Shown: piece by piece, positions 41,169-48,417 of the stretch
Numbering within the stretch: position 1 is the stretch's first letter
Layout of the letters: every line of letters starts with the position of its first letter
NCBI GenBank assembly: GCA_964579735.1
Contig: CAZOHH010000002.1
Span: forward strand, 1 to 64,000
Direction: 5' to 3'
Length of the DNA stretch: 64,000 bases
Origin: CAILLO01 sp964579735
GTDB taxonomy: Bacteria; Bacillota; Clostridia; Saccharofermentanales; UBA5734
Notes under the pieces: model-generated
The model's database searches: none
What the model was told of the DNA's origin: nothing
What the model saw: only the letters and a program-made list of their open reading frames with translations
Translations under genes and position numbers: made by a program

Positions 41169-42548
41169 CTAGGAGTCCGTCGAGGTCTCCGCCTTGGCGG
41201 CCTTGAGCCAAAGAGCGCATTCGAGGCGTTTCTTCTGCAGCTCGCAACCGATGTCGTATAGACCGTCGATTCGCCCACTCGCATGGTATGCGTTCGCGGC
41301 ACAACCGCCGCTGCAGAAGTAGCGGGCCCAGCAGGTCCGGCATTCGTCCTTGTCCGGGACGAGCAGCTTGCGGAAGCGTGCGCGCAGTTCCGGGTCCAGA
41401 TGGTATTCCGTATCTCCCGATGCTTCATGGACGTTGCCCATCCGGAACTCAGGCATGCCGACGAACTGGTGGCATGGATAGATGTCGCCTTCGGGCGTGA
41501 CCGCGATGTACTCGGCACCTGCACCGCATCCCTTCAGGCGTTTGTACGCGCATGGACCACCTTCGAGGTCGATCTCGAAGTGGAAGAAGCGGAGGTTGCT
41601 CCCCTTTTGGAACGAATCGAGGCAATGGAGCGCGAGTCGCTCGTACTCCTCGAGGATCGCAGGCAGGTCTTCGTTGCGAATAGCGTAATCGGCTTCCGGT
41701 GGGGCGACCACCGGCTCGAGGGAGACGGGTCCGATTCCGAGCGATTCGATGTGAGCGACGTCCGCTGCGAAATCGAGGTTGTGACGCGTGAAGGTCCCGC
41801 GGACGTAGTAGGACCGGTCTCCGCGCTTTTCCGCGAACTCCAGGATCCGTTTCGCCACCAGGTCATAGGATCCGCGCCCTCCCGCGAAGGGGCGCATGCG
41901 GTCGTGGGCTTCGGGTCGTCCATCGAGACTGAGCACGAGGTTGTCCATGTGGGCATCGAGGAAAGCGATGCGGGTCTCGTCGAGCAGCAGCGCGTTGGTC
42001 GTGAGGGTCAAGCGGATATGGAGGCCTGTCTCCTTCGACCGCAGCTCGCAATAGGCCGTCAGGTCCTCGACCACTCCGAAATTGAGCAGGGGTTCCCCGC
42101 CAAAGAAGTCGATGTCGAGGTTGCGGCGGCCCTTCGATTCGCGGATCAGGAACTCGACGGCGTCCTTTCCCGTCTGGAGGTCCAGGTGGATGCGGCGGCC
42201 CGTGCCGAAGTCGCCCGTTCCGGCGAAGCAGTAGGTGCAGCGGAGATTGCAGTCGTGGCTGACATGGAGGCACATCGCCTTGATGGGGGAATCCTCGGGG
42301 TAGAGGTCCTCGACCACGGGTACCGCGGTTTCGGCAAAGAGGGTCCCGTCGGCGATCAGGCGGTCGATCGCGTCGGCCGTCGACTCCGCATCGGGGTGGT
42401 CTGGAAGTGCAGCCGGTTCAGGGCGGAGACCACCGTTCGAAAGGTATACGGCCAGAACCTCCGCGCCGAAATCGTCGAATTCATGGAGCGAGCCGCTTTC
42501 CACATCAAAAGCGAGGTGACGGCCATGCAGACTGAATGAGTGGACCAC
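41169..42548 (-). CDS. scfB: SCIFF peptide maturase, radical SAM/SPASM thioether synthase
   Basis: ScfB installs cysteine-to-alpha-carbon thioether bonds in the SCIFF peptide encoded just upstream. The 459-residue protein has an N-terminal peptide-binding region (FSLHGRHLAFDVESGSLHEF), the radical SAM motif CNLRCTYCF with GTGDFG after it, the FFGGEPLLNF motif, and a Cys-rich SPASM domain. That domain reads GCGAGAEYIAVTPEGDIYPC, then CRTCWARYFCSGGCAANAY and a final Cys near DIGCELQKKR, for two auxiliary Fe-S clusters. The start is a GTG at 42548 four bases after AGGAGG. It is 111 bp downstream of scfA with a hairpin between them. Confidence 0.95.
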   Translation of the reverse strand: MVHSFSLHGRHLAFDVESGSLHEFDDFGAEVLAVYLSNGGLRPEPAALPDHPDAESTADAIDRLIADGTLFAETAVPVVEDLYPEDSPIKAMCLHVSHDCNLRCTYCFAGTGDFGTGRRIHLDLQTGKDAVEFLIRESKGRRNLDIDFFGGEPLLNFGVVEDLTAYCELRSKETGLHIRLTLTTNALLLDETRIAFLDAHMDNLVLSLDGRPEAHDRMRPFAGGRGSYDLVAKRILEFAEKRGDRSYYVRGTFTRHNLDFAADVAHIESLGIGPVSLEPVVAPPEADYAIRNEDLPAILEEYERLALHCLDSFQKGSNLRFFHFEIDLEGGPCAYKRLKGCGAGAEYIAVTPEGDIYPCHQFVGMPEFRMGNVHEASGDTEYHLDPELRARFRKLLVPDKDECRTCWARYFCSGGCAANAYHASGRIDGLYDIGCELQKKRLECALWLKAAKAETSTDS

Positions 42549-42574
42549 GGGACCTCCTATGGACCTAAAGATAA

Positions 42575-42606
42575 GGAGCGGACGGCGCAAGACGCGCATC
42601 CGCTCC
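42575..42606 (-). terminator. Attenuator-like hairpin between scfA and scfB
   Basis: An 8-bp stem GGAGCGGA/TCCGCTCC (42575-42582 with 42599-42606) with an inner GCGC/GCGC pairing, followed on the minus strand by TTATCTTT. It lies after the SCIFF stop and before the scfB ribosome site, so it would lower enzyme mRNA relative to precursor mRNA. Confidence 0.6.
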
Positions 42607-42659
42607 CCGGTTTTCCGATTCCTCCTGCCGAAGTCTGCCAGAGGGGTGACGGTAGAAAA

Positions 42660-42806
42660 CTACTTCGCTACCCTTTCGCACTTCTGGTTGGCGACGGTGC
42701 AGCTGGTCTTGCAGGCGGACTGGCACGAGGTCTGGCATTCGCCGCAGGCCTTGCCGTCCAGAGGGACGCGGATGGAGGAAGTCGAAATGGTCTTCACGTG
42801 TTCCAT
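42660..42806 (-). CDS. scfA: SCIFF precursor peptide (six cysteines in forty-five residues)
   Basis: A 48-codon gene whose ATG at 42806 follows GGGAGGTG. The peptide has six Cys at positions 21, 24, 28, 32, 36 and 43 in CGECQTSCQSACKTSC followed by TVANQKC, the highly conserved SCIFF core; residues 1-20 form the leader (MEHVKTISTSS). SCIFF is a nearly universal marker of Clostridia and a substrate of ScfB, which forms thioether links; the biological role of the matured peptide is unknown. It sits 24 bp after yajC, the conserved neighbourhood in Clostridia. It is easily missed because of its size. Confidence 0.96.
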   Translation of the reverse strand: MEHVKTISTSSIRVPLDGKACGECQTSCQSACKTSCTVANQKCERVAK

Positions 42807-42830
42807 TGGGGCACCTCCCAGGAATTCGTT

Positions 42831-43157
42831 CTAGTCGGAGATCGGCTTGATCACGGAAGCGATCGCGCTCTTCTTGACTGTCACGAGGGTTTTCGCAGCA
42901 CTGGTCGTGATCGTGATCTCATCGTCCTTGATATTGTAGACCTTGCCGAGGATGCCGCCGATGGTGACGCAGTCGTCTCCGACGACCATGGAGGAGATCA
43001 GGGCCTTCAGGGCCTTCTCCTTCTTCCTCTGGGGCCTGATCAGAACGAGCCACATCACGCCGAACATCGCGGCGAAGGGGAGAACCATGCCGAGCAGAGC
43101 GGACGTGGGGTCTGCCGCCGGGTCGGTCGTCAGGGCGAAACGTACGAGTTCATGCAT
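42831..43157 (-). CDS. yajC: Preprotein translocase accessory subunit YajC
   Basis: YajC is a small membrane protein of the SecDF-YajC holotranslocon. The 108-residue product has one transmembrane helix (about residues 18-40, LLGMVLPFAAMFGVMWLVLI), the following RPQRKKEKALKALISSM, and the soluble part MVVGDDCVTIGGILGKVYNI. The ATG at 43157 follows AAGGAGG. A promoter and a small GGTGCC/GGCACC leader hairpin (43181-43198) lie upstream. tgt is immediately before it and scfA immediately after. Confidence 0.94.
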   Translation of the reverse strand: MHELVRFALTTDPAADPTSALLGMVLPFAAMFGVMWLVLIRPQRKKEKALKALISSMVVGDDCVTIGGILGKVYNIKDDEITITTSAAKTLVTVKKSAIASVIKPISD

Positions 43158-43227
43158 TGGGTCAGTTCCTCCTTGTGAAGGGTGCCGGGACAGGCACCGC
43201 GGAAACGGCATCCAAGCCGTCCAACGC

Positions 43228-43257
43228 ATAATACCATCGCAGGTCGGAGGAGTGCAA
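43228..43257 (-). promoter_or_regulatory. Promoter of yajC-scfA-scfB
   Basis: A minus-strand -35 TTGCAC (43252-43257), an 18-bp spacer ending in TGG and -10 TATTAT (43228-43233), in the 128-bp gap after tgt. Confidence 0.6.
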
Positions 43258-43285
43258 GCCAAATGTATGGAGGGTGGGTCGCGGA

Positions 43286-44461
43286 CTAGACCTTTTCCTT
43301 GCGGAGGTGGTATCCGGTGCGCTCGAGATACTCGTCGCGGAAATCGATGAGACGATTCTCGGAGATCGCCTTGCGGATCTGGCCCATCAAGTCGAGGAGG
43401 AACCAGAGGTTGTGATATGAAGCAAGACGCAGGGCGAGAAGTTCGTTGGCCTTGATGAGGTGTCGGATGTAGCCTCGGCTGAAGTTGCGGCATGCGTAGC
43501 ATCCACACGCGTCGTCGATCGGGTTGGGGTCCTTCGCGTACTTCGCATCGCGGATGATGATCTTGCCCTTGGAGGTCAGAACGGTACCGTTCCGACCGAT
43601 GCGCGTCGGGAGGACGCAGTCGAACATATCGATACCCCGGATGGAGCCCTCGATGAGGTAGTCCGGCGTTCCGACGCCCATGAGGTAGCGGGGCTTCGCG
43701 GTCGGCAGTAGGGGGACCGTGCTGTCGAGGATCCGGTACATGATCTCGCCCGGCTCTCCGACGCTCAGGCCGCCGATGGCATAGCCCGGCAGGTCGAAGG
43801 CGAGGATCTCCCGGGCGCTCTGGGCGCGGAGATCGTCGTACATCCCGCCCTGGACGATGCCGAAGAGCGCCTGGTCGGAAGCGCGCCGGTGCGATTCGAT
43901 GCACCGCTCGAGCCAGCGGGTCGTCCTCTCGAGCGAACGTTTCGAATACTCCCGGTCCGCCGGATAGGGGGTGCACTCATCGAAGGCCATGGCGATATCG
44001 GAGCCCAGGATGTTCTGGACCTGCATGGCGCGTTCGGGGGAAAGCATCTGCTTCGATCCATCGATGTGGGAACGGAACGAGACCCCCTCCTCCGTGATGT
44101 GCCGGAGGTCGGACAGGCTGAAGACCTGGAACCCGCCGCTGTCGGTCAGGATGGGGCCGTCCCACGACATGAACCGGTGAAGCCCGCCCAGGGCCTCCAT
44201 GACTTCCATGCCGGGCCGCATCCAGAGATGGTAGGTGTTGGACAGGATGATGCCGGCTCCCATCTCCTTGAGCTCGGCGGGGGACATCCCCTTGACGGTG
44301 CCCTGGGTTCCGACGGGCATGAACGCGGGGGTCTCGAACGACCCGTGCGGCGTGTGGACGCGTCCGAGACGTGCACCGGACTGCGTGCAAACATGCGTGA
44401 GTTCGTATCGGACGGGCGGTTGCGTCGGGGTTGCATTCGTCGTGGGCATTCCGTTGTTCAT
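43286..44461 (-). CDS. tgt: Queuine tRNA-ribosyltransferase (tRNA-guanine transglycosylase)
   Basis: Tgt exchanges guanine-34 for preQ1 in tRNAs with GUN anticodons. The catalytic Asp regions ILTDSGGFQVFSL and DCVLPTRIGRNGTVLTSKG are intact, the substrate loop GVGTPDYLIEGSIRG is present, and the zinc site is C-x-C-x2-C in DDACGCYACRNFSRGYIRH with a later His. It has 391 residues. The ATG at 44461 overlaps the queA stop by four bases, coupling two consecutive steps of queuosine synthesis. Confidence 0.97.
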   Translation of the reverse strand: MNNGMPTTNATPTQPPVRYELTHVCTQSGARLGRVHTPHGSFETPAFMPVGTQGTVKGMSPAELKEMGAGIILSNTYHLWMRPGMEVMEALGGLHRFMSWDGPILTDSGGFQVFSLSDLRHITEEGVSFRSHIDGSKQMLSPERAMQVQNILGSDIAMAFDECTPYPADREYSKRSLERTTRWLERCIESHRRASDQALFGIVQGGMYDDLRAQSAREILAFDLPGYAIGGLSVGEPGEIMYRILDSTVPLLPTAKPRYLMGVGTPDYLIEGSIRGIDMFDCVLPTRIGRNGTVLTSKGKIIIRDAKYAKDPNPIDDACGCYACRNFSRGYIRHLIKANELLALRLASYHNLWFLLDLMGQIRKAISENRLIDFRDEYLERTGYHLRKEKV

Positions 44462-45549
44462 GCGCCGGTTCCTCTTCCCTCTTCCCGGTCAAGGACCGGA
44501 TTCTGATCGCAACGTTCCAACAGCATGGCATCTCCGAAGCTGAAGAACCGATATTTCTCCGCGATGGCCACTCGATACGCATCCAGGATCCGTTCTCGAC
44601 CTGAGAACGCACTGACCAGCATCATCAGGGTCGACCCGGGGAGATGGAAATTCGTAAGGAGAAGGTCGACTGTCTTGAATCGATAGCCCGGAACCAGAAA
44701 GATGTCGGTCCAGCCACTTGCCGGAGATACGCTTCCGTCCAAGGAGGCGACGGTCTCCAGGACTCTGCAGGCAGTGGTTCCGATGGCCACGATGCGTCCG
44801 CCGGAGGCTCGTGTCCGGTTGATTTCCTCGGCCGTATCCGATGGCAGATCATAGTACTCGCTGTGCATCACATGGTCGTCGATCTCTTCCGTCTTCACGG
44901 GTCGGAAGGTACCGAGCCCGACGTGGAGCGTGAGGTCGACGACTCGGATGCCGATGCTCACGAGATGGGCGGTCATCTCCTCGGTGAAGTGGAGACCGGC
45001 CGTCGGGGCTGCCGCCGACCCGTCGTGCCGTGCATAGACGGTCTGATATCGCGCGATGTCGTCCAGTTTTTCGTGGATATAGGGAGGCAGCGGGACGGAA
45101 CCGACCACATCGAGCACGGTCTCCCAGACACCGTCGAAACGAAAGCGAACGATCCGGTTGCCATTTTCGAGCACGTCCAGGATCTCCGCGTGCAGAACGA
45201 GGCAACCGGAGGCATCCGGAAACTCGAACACGTTACCGGCACGGGCGCGGCGCCCGGGCTTGGCGAGTACTTCCCAGTCATCCCCCTGGAGGCGACGAAG
45301 AAGAAGAAATTCGATGCCAGCCCCGGTATCCACCTTGCGGCCGATCAGTCGAGCCGGGAGGACACGGGTGTCGTTGCGGACAAGGCAGTCTCCTGGCCGA
45401 AGGAGAGATGGCAGGTCGGAAAAAGAGAGATGGATCGGTTCGCCTGAACAGGCAGGAAGAAACAGGAGACGGGAGTCTCCCCTTTTCTCCGGTGGGTGCT
45501 GTGCAATGCGATCCACGGGAAGTTCATATTCGAAGTCGCGTTTTTTCAT
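44458..45549 (-). CDS. queA: S-adenosylmethionine:tRNA ribosyltransferase-isomerase
   Basis: QueA transfers the ribosyl part of SAM to preQ1-tRNA to form epoxyqueuosine. The 363-residue protein shows FEYELPVDRIAQHPPEKRG, FEFPDASG, the conserved APTAGLHFTEEM, VDLTLHVGLGTFRPV and NFHLPGSTLMMLVSAFSG. The ATG at 45549 (MKKRDFEYELP) has no ribosome binding site, and a -10-like TATATT (45555-45560) ends five bases before it, suggesting a leaderless or nearly leaderless message. A longer in-frame open stretch beyond it runs antisense to dapA and is not coding. tgt follows with overlap. Confidence 0.96.
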   Translation of the reverse strand: MKKRDFEYELPVDRIAQHPPEKRGDSRLLFLPACSGEPIHLSFSDLPSLLRPGDCLVRNDTRVLPARLIGRKVDTGAGIEFLLLRRLQGDDWEVLAKPGRRARAGNVFEFPDASGCLVLHAEILDVLENGNRIVRFRFDGVWETVLDVVGSVPLPPYIHEKLDDIARYQTVYARHDGSAAAPTAGLHFTEEMTAHLVSIGIRVVDLTLHVGLGTFRPVKTEEIDDHVMHSEYYDLPSDTAEEINRTRASGGRIVAIGTTACRVLETVASLDGSVSPASGWTDIFLVPGYRFKTVDLLLTNFHLPGSTLMMLVSAFSGRERILDAYRVAIAEKYRFFSFGDAMLLERCDQNPVLDREEGRGTGA

Positions 45550-45569
45550 GGCATAATATATATCATGGT

Positions 45570-45599
45570 TTGACGGTGAAGTATAGCGGATGGTATCAT
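45570..45599 (+). promoter_or_regulatory. Promoter of dapA-dapB
   Basis: Plus-strand -35 TTGACG (45570-45575), an 18-bp spacer and -10 TATCAT (45594-45599). It is divergent from and overlaps the upstream region of queA. Transcription would start near 45606, giving a leader of about 70 nt. Confidence 0.65.
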
Positions 45600-45617
45600 C
45601 ACAAAAAGCCAAAGAGC

Positions 45618-45655
45618 GCTTGCAGAGAGCCTTTCCGGTTCGCCGGTGGGCAAGC
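45618..45655 (+). promoter_or_regulatory. Leader stem-loop of dapA
   Basis: GCTTGC (45618-45623) pairs with GCAAGC (45650-45655) around an inner CCGG-TTCG-CCGG tetraloop hairpin, ending just before the ribosome site GAGGAGG. It is far too short for a lysine riboswitch and has no T-tract; any regulatory role is unproven. Confidence 0.45.
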
Positions 45656-45675
45656 ACGCCGAGGAGGTCCAGACC

Positions 45676-46554
45676 ATGAAGAAAGCCGTATTCTCCGGTG
45701 CCGCCGTCGCCATCGTCACCCCGTTCTGTGAATCCGGGGTCGATTATGATCGTCTCGGCGCACTCTGTGAAATGCACGTCGCCAGCGGGACCGACGCGAT
45801 CGTCGTCGCTGGCACGACGGGAGAAGCATCCACGATGCCCGACGACGAGCATCTCGCCGTCATCGCTTATGTCGTGAAGAGGATCGCCGGCCGGATTCCC
45901 GTGATCGCCGGCACTGGCAGCAACGACACCGCTCACGGCATCCAGCTCTGCAAGGAAGCCGAGCAGCTTGGAGCGGATGCTCTCCTCCTCGTCACACCCT
46001 ACTACAACAAAGCCTCCCAGAAAGGTCTCTACCTGCATTTCAAGGCCATGGCCGACGCGGTCCGCATCCCCATCATCCTCTACAACGTACCAGGCCGGAC
46101 GGGCGTCAACATCTCCCCCGAAACCGTCGCGAACCTCTCGCACATCGACAACATCGTCGGCCTCAAGGAGTGCAACACCACCCAAGCGCCCGAAGTGGCC
46201 GCACTGTGTGGAGACCGTATCTTCCTCTACTCCGGCGAGGACGGTCAGGTGCTCCCCATCCTGTCCCTCGGCGGAAGGGGCGTCATCTCCGTGATGGCCA
46301 ACATCATCCCCTCCGATACGCATCGCATGGTCGCCTCCTACCTTTCCGGGGACCATGCCGAAGCCCTTCGTCTTCAGCTGAAGACCGTTCCGTTGGTCAA
46401 GGCCCTTTTCAGCGATATCAACCCGATCCCGGTCAAGGCCGCGTTGAATCTTCTCGGACACGATGTCGGGGAATGCCGCCTGCCCCTCTGTTCGATGAGC
46501 GATGCCGCGCTGTCCGCCCTACGCGAAGCCCTCGTCGCCTACGGGCTCCTTTGA
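45676..46554 (+). CDS. dapA: 4-hydroxy-tetrahydrodipicolinate synthase
   Basis: DapA condenses pyruvate with aspartate semialdehyde, opening the diaminopimelate/lysine branch. The 292-residue TIM barrel has GTTGEASTMPDDEH, the Schiff-base lysine in NIVGLKECN, the catalytic Tyr in LLVTPYYNKASQKGLYLHF and VPGRTGVNISPETVANL. The ATG at 45676 (MKKAVFSGAAVAIVTPF) follows GAGGAGG; an upstream in-frame ATG lacks that. It is one of only four transcribed genes on the plus strand. The stop overlaps the dapB start (TGATG). Confidence 0.97.
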   Translation: MKKAVFSGAAVAIVTPFCESGVDYDRLGALCEMHVASGTDAIVVAGTTGEASTMPDDEHLAVIAYVVKRIAGRIPVIAGTGSNDTAHGIQLCKEAEQLGADALLLVTPYYNKASQKGLYLHFKAMADAVRIPIILYNVPGRTGVNISPETVANLSHIDNIVGLKECNTTQAPEVAALCGDRIFLYSGEDGQVLPILSLGGRGVISVMANIIPSDTHRMVASYLSGDHAEALRLQLKTVPLVKALFSDINPIPVKAALNLLGHDVGECRLPLCSMSDAALSALREALVAYGLL

Positions 46555-47333
46555 TGGCGACCGAGGCGGCCTCGCCCGTGAGAATCCTGCTGGTAGGATG
46601 CAACGGCCGGATGGGCAGGACCATCAGCACTTTGTCCGCTTCCGGCGATCCCATCCGTATCGTCGGTGGGGTCGATTCGAACGTGTCCGTCCTCTTCGAT
46701 TATCCAGTCTTCGCCTCCTTCGAAGCATGCGATGTCGTTCCAGATGTCATCATCGACTTCTCGAACCCCACCGCCCTCCCCTCCCTGATCGATTTCGCAT
46801 TTCATCATTCCCTGCCCATGGTCGTCGCGACGACGGGTCTCGAAGCGTCGCATCGAGAAGCCTTGAAGGTCGCCTCGGATCGGATTCCGGTATTCGTATC
46901 CGCCAATATGTCGCTCGGCATCAATCTTCTTCTCGATCTTGCTGCCAAAGCCGCGTCGGTCCTCTACCCCGAATTCGACATCGAGCTGATCGAAGCGCAT
47001 CACAACCAGAAACTCGATGCACCGTCCGGAACCGCGCTGATGATCGCGGACCGTGTGAACGAAACTCTGGACGGCCGCCTTCGCTATGTATATGACCGCC
47101 ATTCCACTCGAGCGAAACGGGAGGGGAACGAACTCGGCATCCATGCGATCCGAGGCGGCAGCATCGTCGGCGAACACACCCTCCTCTTCGCTGGACCGGA
47201 CGAGGTGGTCGAGATCCGCCACAGCGCACAATCTCGCGACGTCTTCGCACATGGAGCCATGAAGGCGGCCCGCTTCCTGGTGGGAAAGACTCCCGGCATG
47301 TACAGCATGAAGGACCTGATCGCCGCGTTATGA
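46554..47333 (+). CDS. dapB: 4-hydroxy-tetrahydrodipicolinate reductase
   Basis: DapB reduces the DapA product with NAD(P)H. The nucleotide-binding motif VRILLVGCNGRMGRTIS starts at residue 9, ATTGLEASHREAL follows, and the catalytic signature is EAHHNQKLDAPSGTALMIAD (His-His pair, Lys). With 259 residues it is complete. The ATG at 46554 overlaps the dapA stop by one base; a GTG eight codons later would give a start closer to the family norm (MRILLVG). A strong terminator follows. No other dap gene is in the window. Confidence 0.97.
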   Translation: MATEAASPVRILLVGCNGRMGRTISTLSASGDPIRIVGGVDSNVSVLFDYPVFASFEACDVVPDVIIDFSNPTALPSLIDFAFHHSLPMVVATTGLEASHREALKVASDRIPVFVSANMSLGINLLLDLAAKAASVLYPEFDIELIEAHHNQKLDAPSGTALMIADRVNETLDGRLRYVYDRHSTRAKREGNELGIHAIRGGSIVGEHTLLFAGPDEVVEIRHSAQSRDVFAHGAMKAARFLVGKTPGMYSMKDLIAAL

Positions 47334-47363
47334 CGCAAGGAATCTTCTGGACCTGAAAGAAGC

Positions 47364-47396
47364 AGAAGGACCGCCGGAATTTCCGACGGTCCTTCT
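47364..47396. terminator. Bidirectional terminator between dapB (+) and the YesL-like gene (-)
   Basis: A 10-bp outer stem AGAAGGACCG/CGGTCCTTCT (47364-47373 with 47387-47396) and an inner CGGA/TCCG hairpin. It lies 30 bp after dapB and 24 bp before the stop of the convergent gene. Confidence 0.8.
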
Positions 47397-47420
47397 ACAT
47401 TGTCCTGCGATTTTCATGAT

Positions 47421-48371
47421 TCAGGGGATATCGATGTTCTTCGGCGGAATGGCTTCAACTTGATGATTGTCGATCATGTACTTCCGAAGTTGACGATAGA
47501 CGAAGAAGTTGTTGAGCAGGAACACGAATCCGAAGGCGAAGAAGAGATAGTAGAAGAAGAGGAAGATGACAAAGGCCTGAGGCGCAAGGTATACGATGGC
47601 GAGAGGCAGCACCATCAGGACGAACAGGTCCAGCAGGAAGATCCCGAGGTTCGGCAGGAAGCGGGCGATGGAGAGCAGGGCTGCATTCCGTATCATCTTG
47701 CCCAGAGACAGCTTGAAGGTGACCATCATCGGATAGAGGTACATCAGCATGAAGGAGATCAGGACCGTGATGATGACGACGACGCCGGAGACGAGTCCCT
47801 GTATGACGACGCTACCGACCAGAGGGGAATTGAAATAGCCGTAGTCGAAGGCCAGGACGACCAGCGCTACGATGGAAAGGCTGCCCAGTGCCATGGACTG
47901 CTTGAGGTTGCTTCCAGCTGCCTCCTTGAAGTCCATCCATACGAAGGCGTGCTCCTCCCTCGCGTAGTTGCGGAAGAGATAGGTGACGCCAGCGTGCACG
48001 GGTCCGACGACTATGAACGAGAGTCCTACGACCGTGACGGAGGTCAGAAGGTAGGTCAAGGTCAAGTAGAACGTCGCAGCCTGCTGGATGTCGGCGTCTG
48101 GAAGGGATTCGCCGGTGGACTTCAGCAGGATGACGAGATTTTCGTAGGTGAAGCCCGGTACAAGATACTGGAGAAGGGTAGGCGCCAGGAAGAAGGCCAG
48201 CGCGATTGCGGGAAGGCTGAAGAGGAAGTACATCGCGTTGATCGTGACGAGCTTCCAGAATTTGCGGAACAGGATCTCGAAGAACAACTTGAACGGTCCC
48301 TTGGGGGGAGCATTCGCGGGAACGCCCGGACCTTCCTTGGTGTAGTCGAAGAAGCCGAAGAAACCTGCCAT
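47421..48371 (-). CDS. YesL-like DUF624 integral membrane protein
   Basis: A 316-residue hydrophobic protein with about six predicted membrane spans. The stretch FWKLVTINAMYFLFSLPAIA after an N-terminal amphipathic FFGFFDYTKEG, and the later GPVHAGVTYLFRNYAREEHAFVWMDF, match the DUF624 (PF04854) family. Many members lie in carbohydrate-uptake loci; function is unknown. This one stands alone after trmFO, with no transporter genes next to it. The ATG at 48371 follows AGGAGG. A -10 TATAAT (48417-48422) overlaps the trmFO stop but lacks a good -35; a GGCGG/CCGCC hairpin is in the leader. Confidence 0.85.
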   Translation of the reverse strand: MAGFFGFFDYTKEGPGVPANAPPKGPFKLFFEILFRKFWKLVTINAMYFLFSLPAIALAFFLAPTLLQYLVPGFTYENLVILLKSTGESLPDADIQQAATFYLTLTYLLTSVTVVGLSFIVVGPVHAGVTYLFRNYAREEHAFVWMDFKEAAGSNLKQSMALGSLSIVALVVLAFDYGYFNSPLVGSVVIQGLVSGVVVIITVLISFMLMYLYPMMVTFKLSLGKMIRNAALLSIARFLPNLGIFLLDLFVLMVLPLAIVYLAPQAFVIFLFFYYLFFAFGFVFLLNNFFVYRQLRKYMIDNHQVEAIPPKNIDIP

Positions 48372-48417
48372 GTGAACCTCCTGGAGACACGGCGGTTACC
48401 GCCGGCACGTCTTTAGA

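Noticed and set aside
43158..43285. preQ1 riboswitch in the tgt/queA/yajC region
   Set aside because: The short hairpin before yajC lacks the preQ1 aptamer A-rich tail and is not upstream of the queuosine genes.
45606..45675. Lysine riboswitch or T-box upstream of dapA
   Set aside because: The leader is about 70 nt; an L-box needs roughly 170-180 nt and a T-box its conserved T-box sequence, neither present.
44458..46461. A long minus-strand frame that would extend queA into dapA
   Set aside because: The part beyond 45549 is antisense to dapA and not conserved in QueA; QueA has a normal N-terminus at MKKRDFEYELP.
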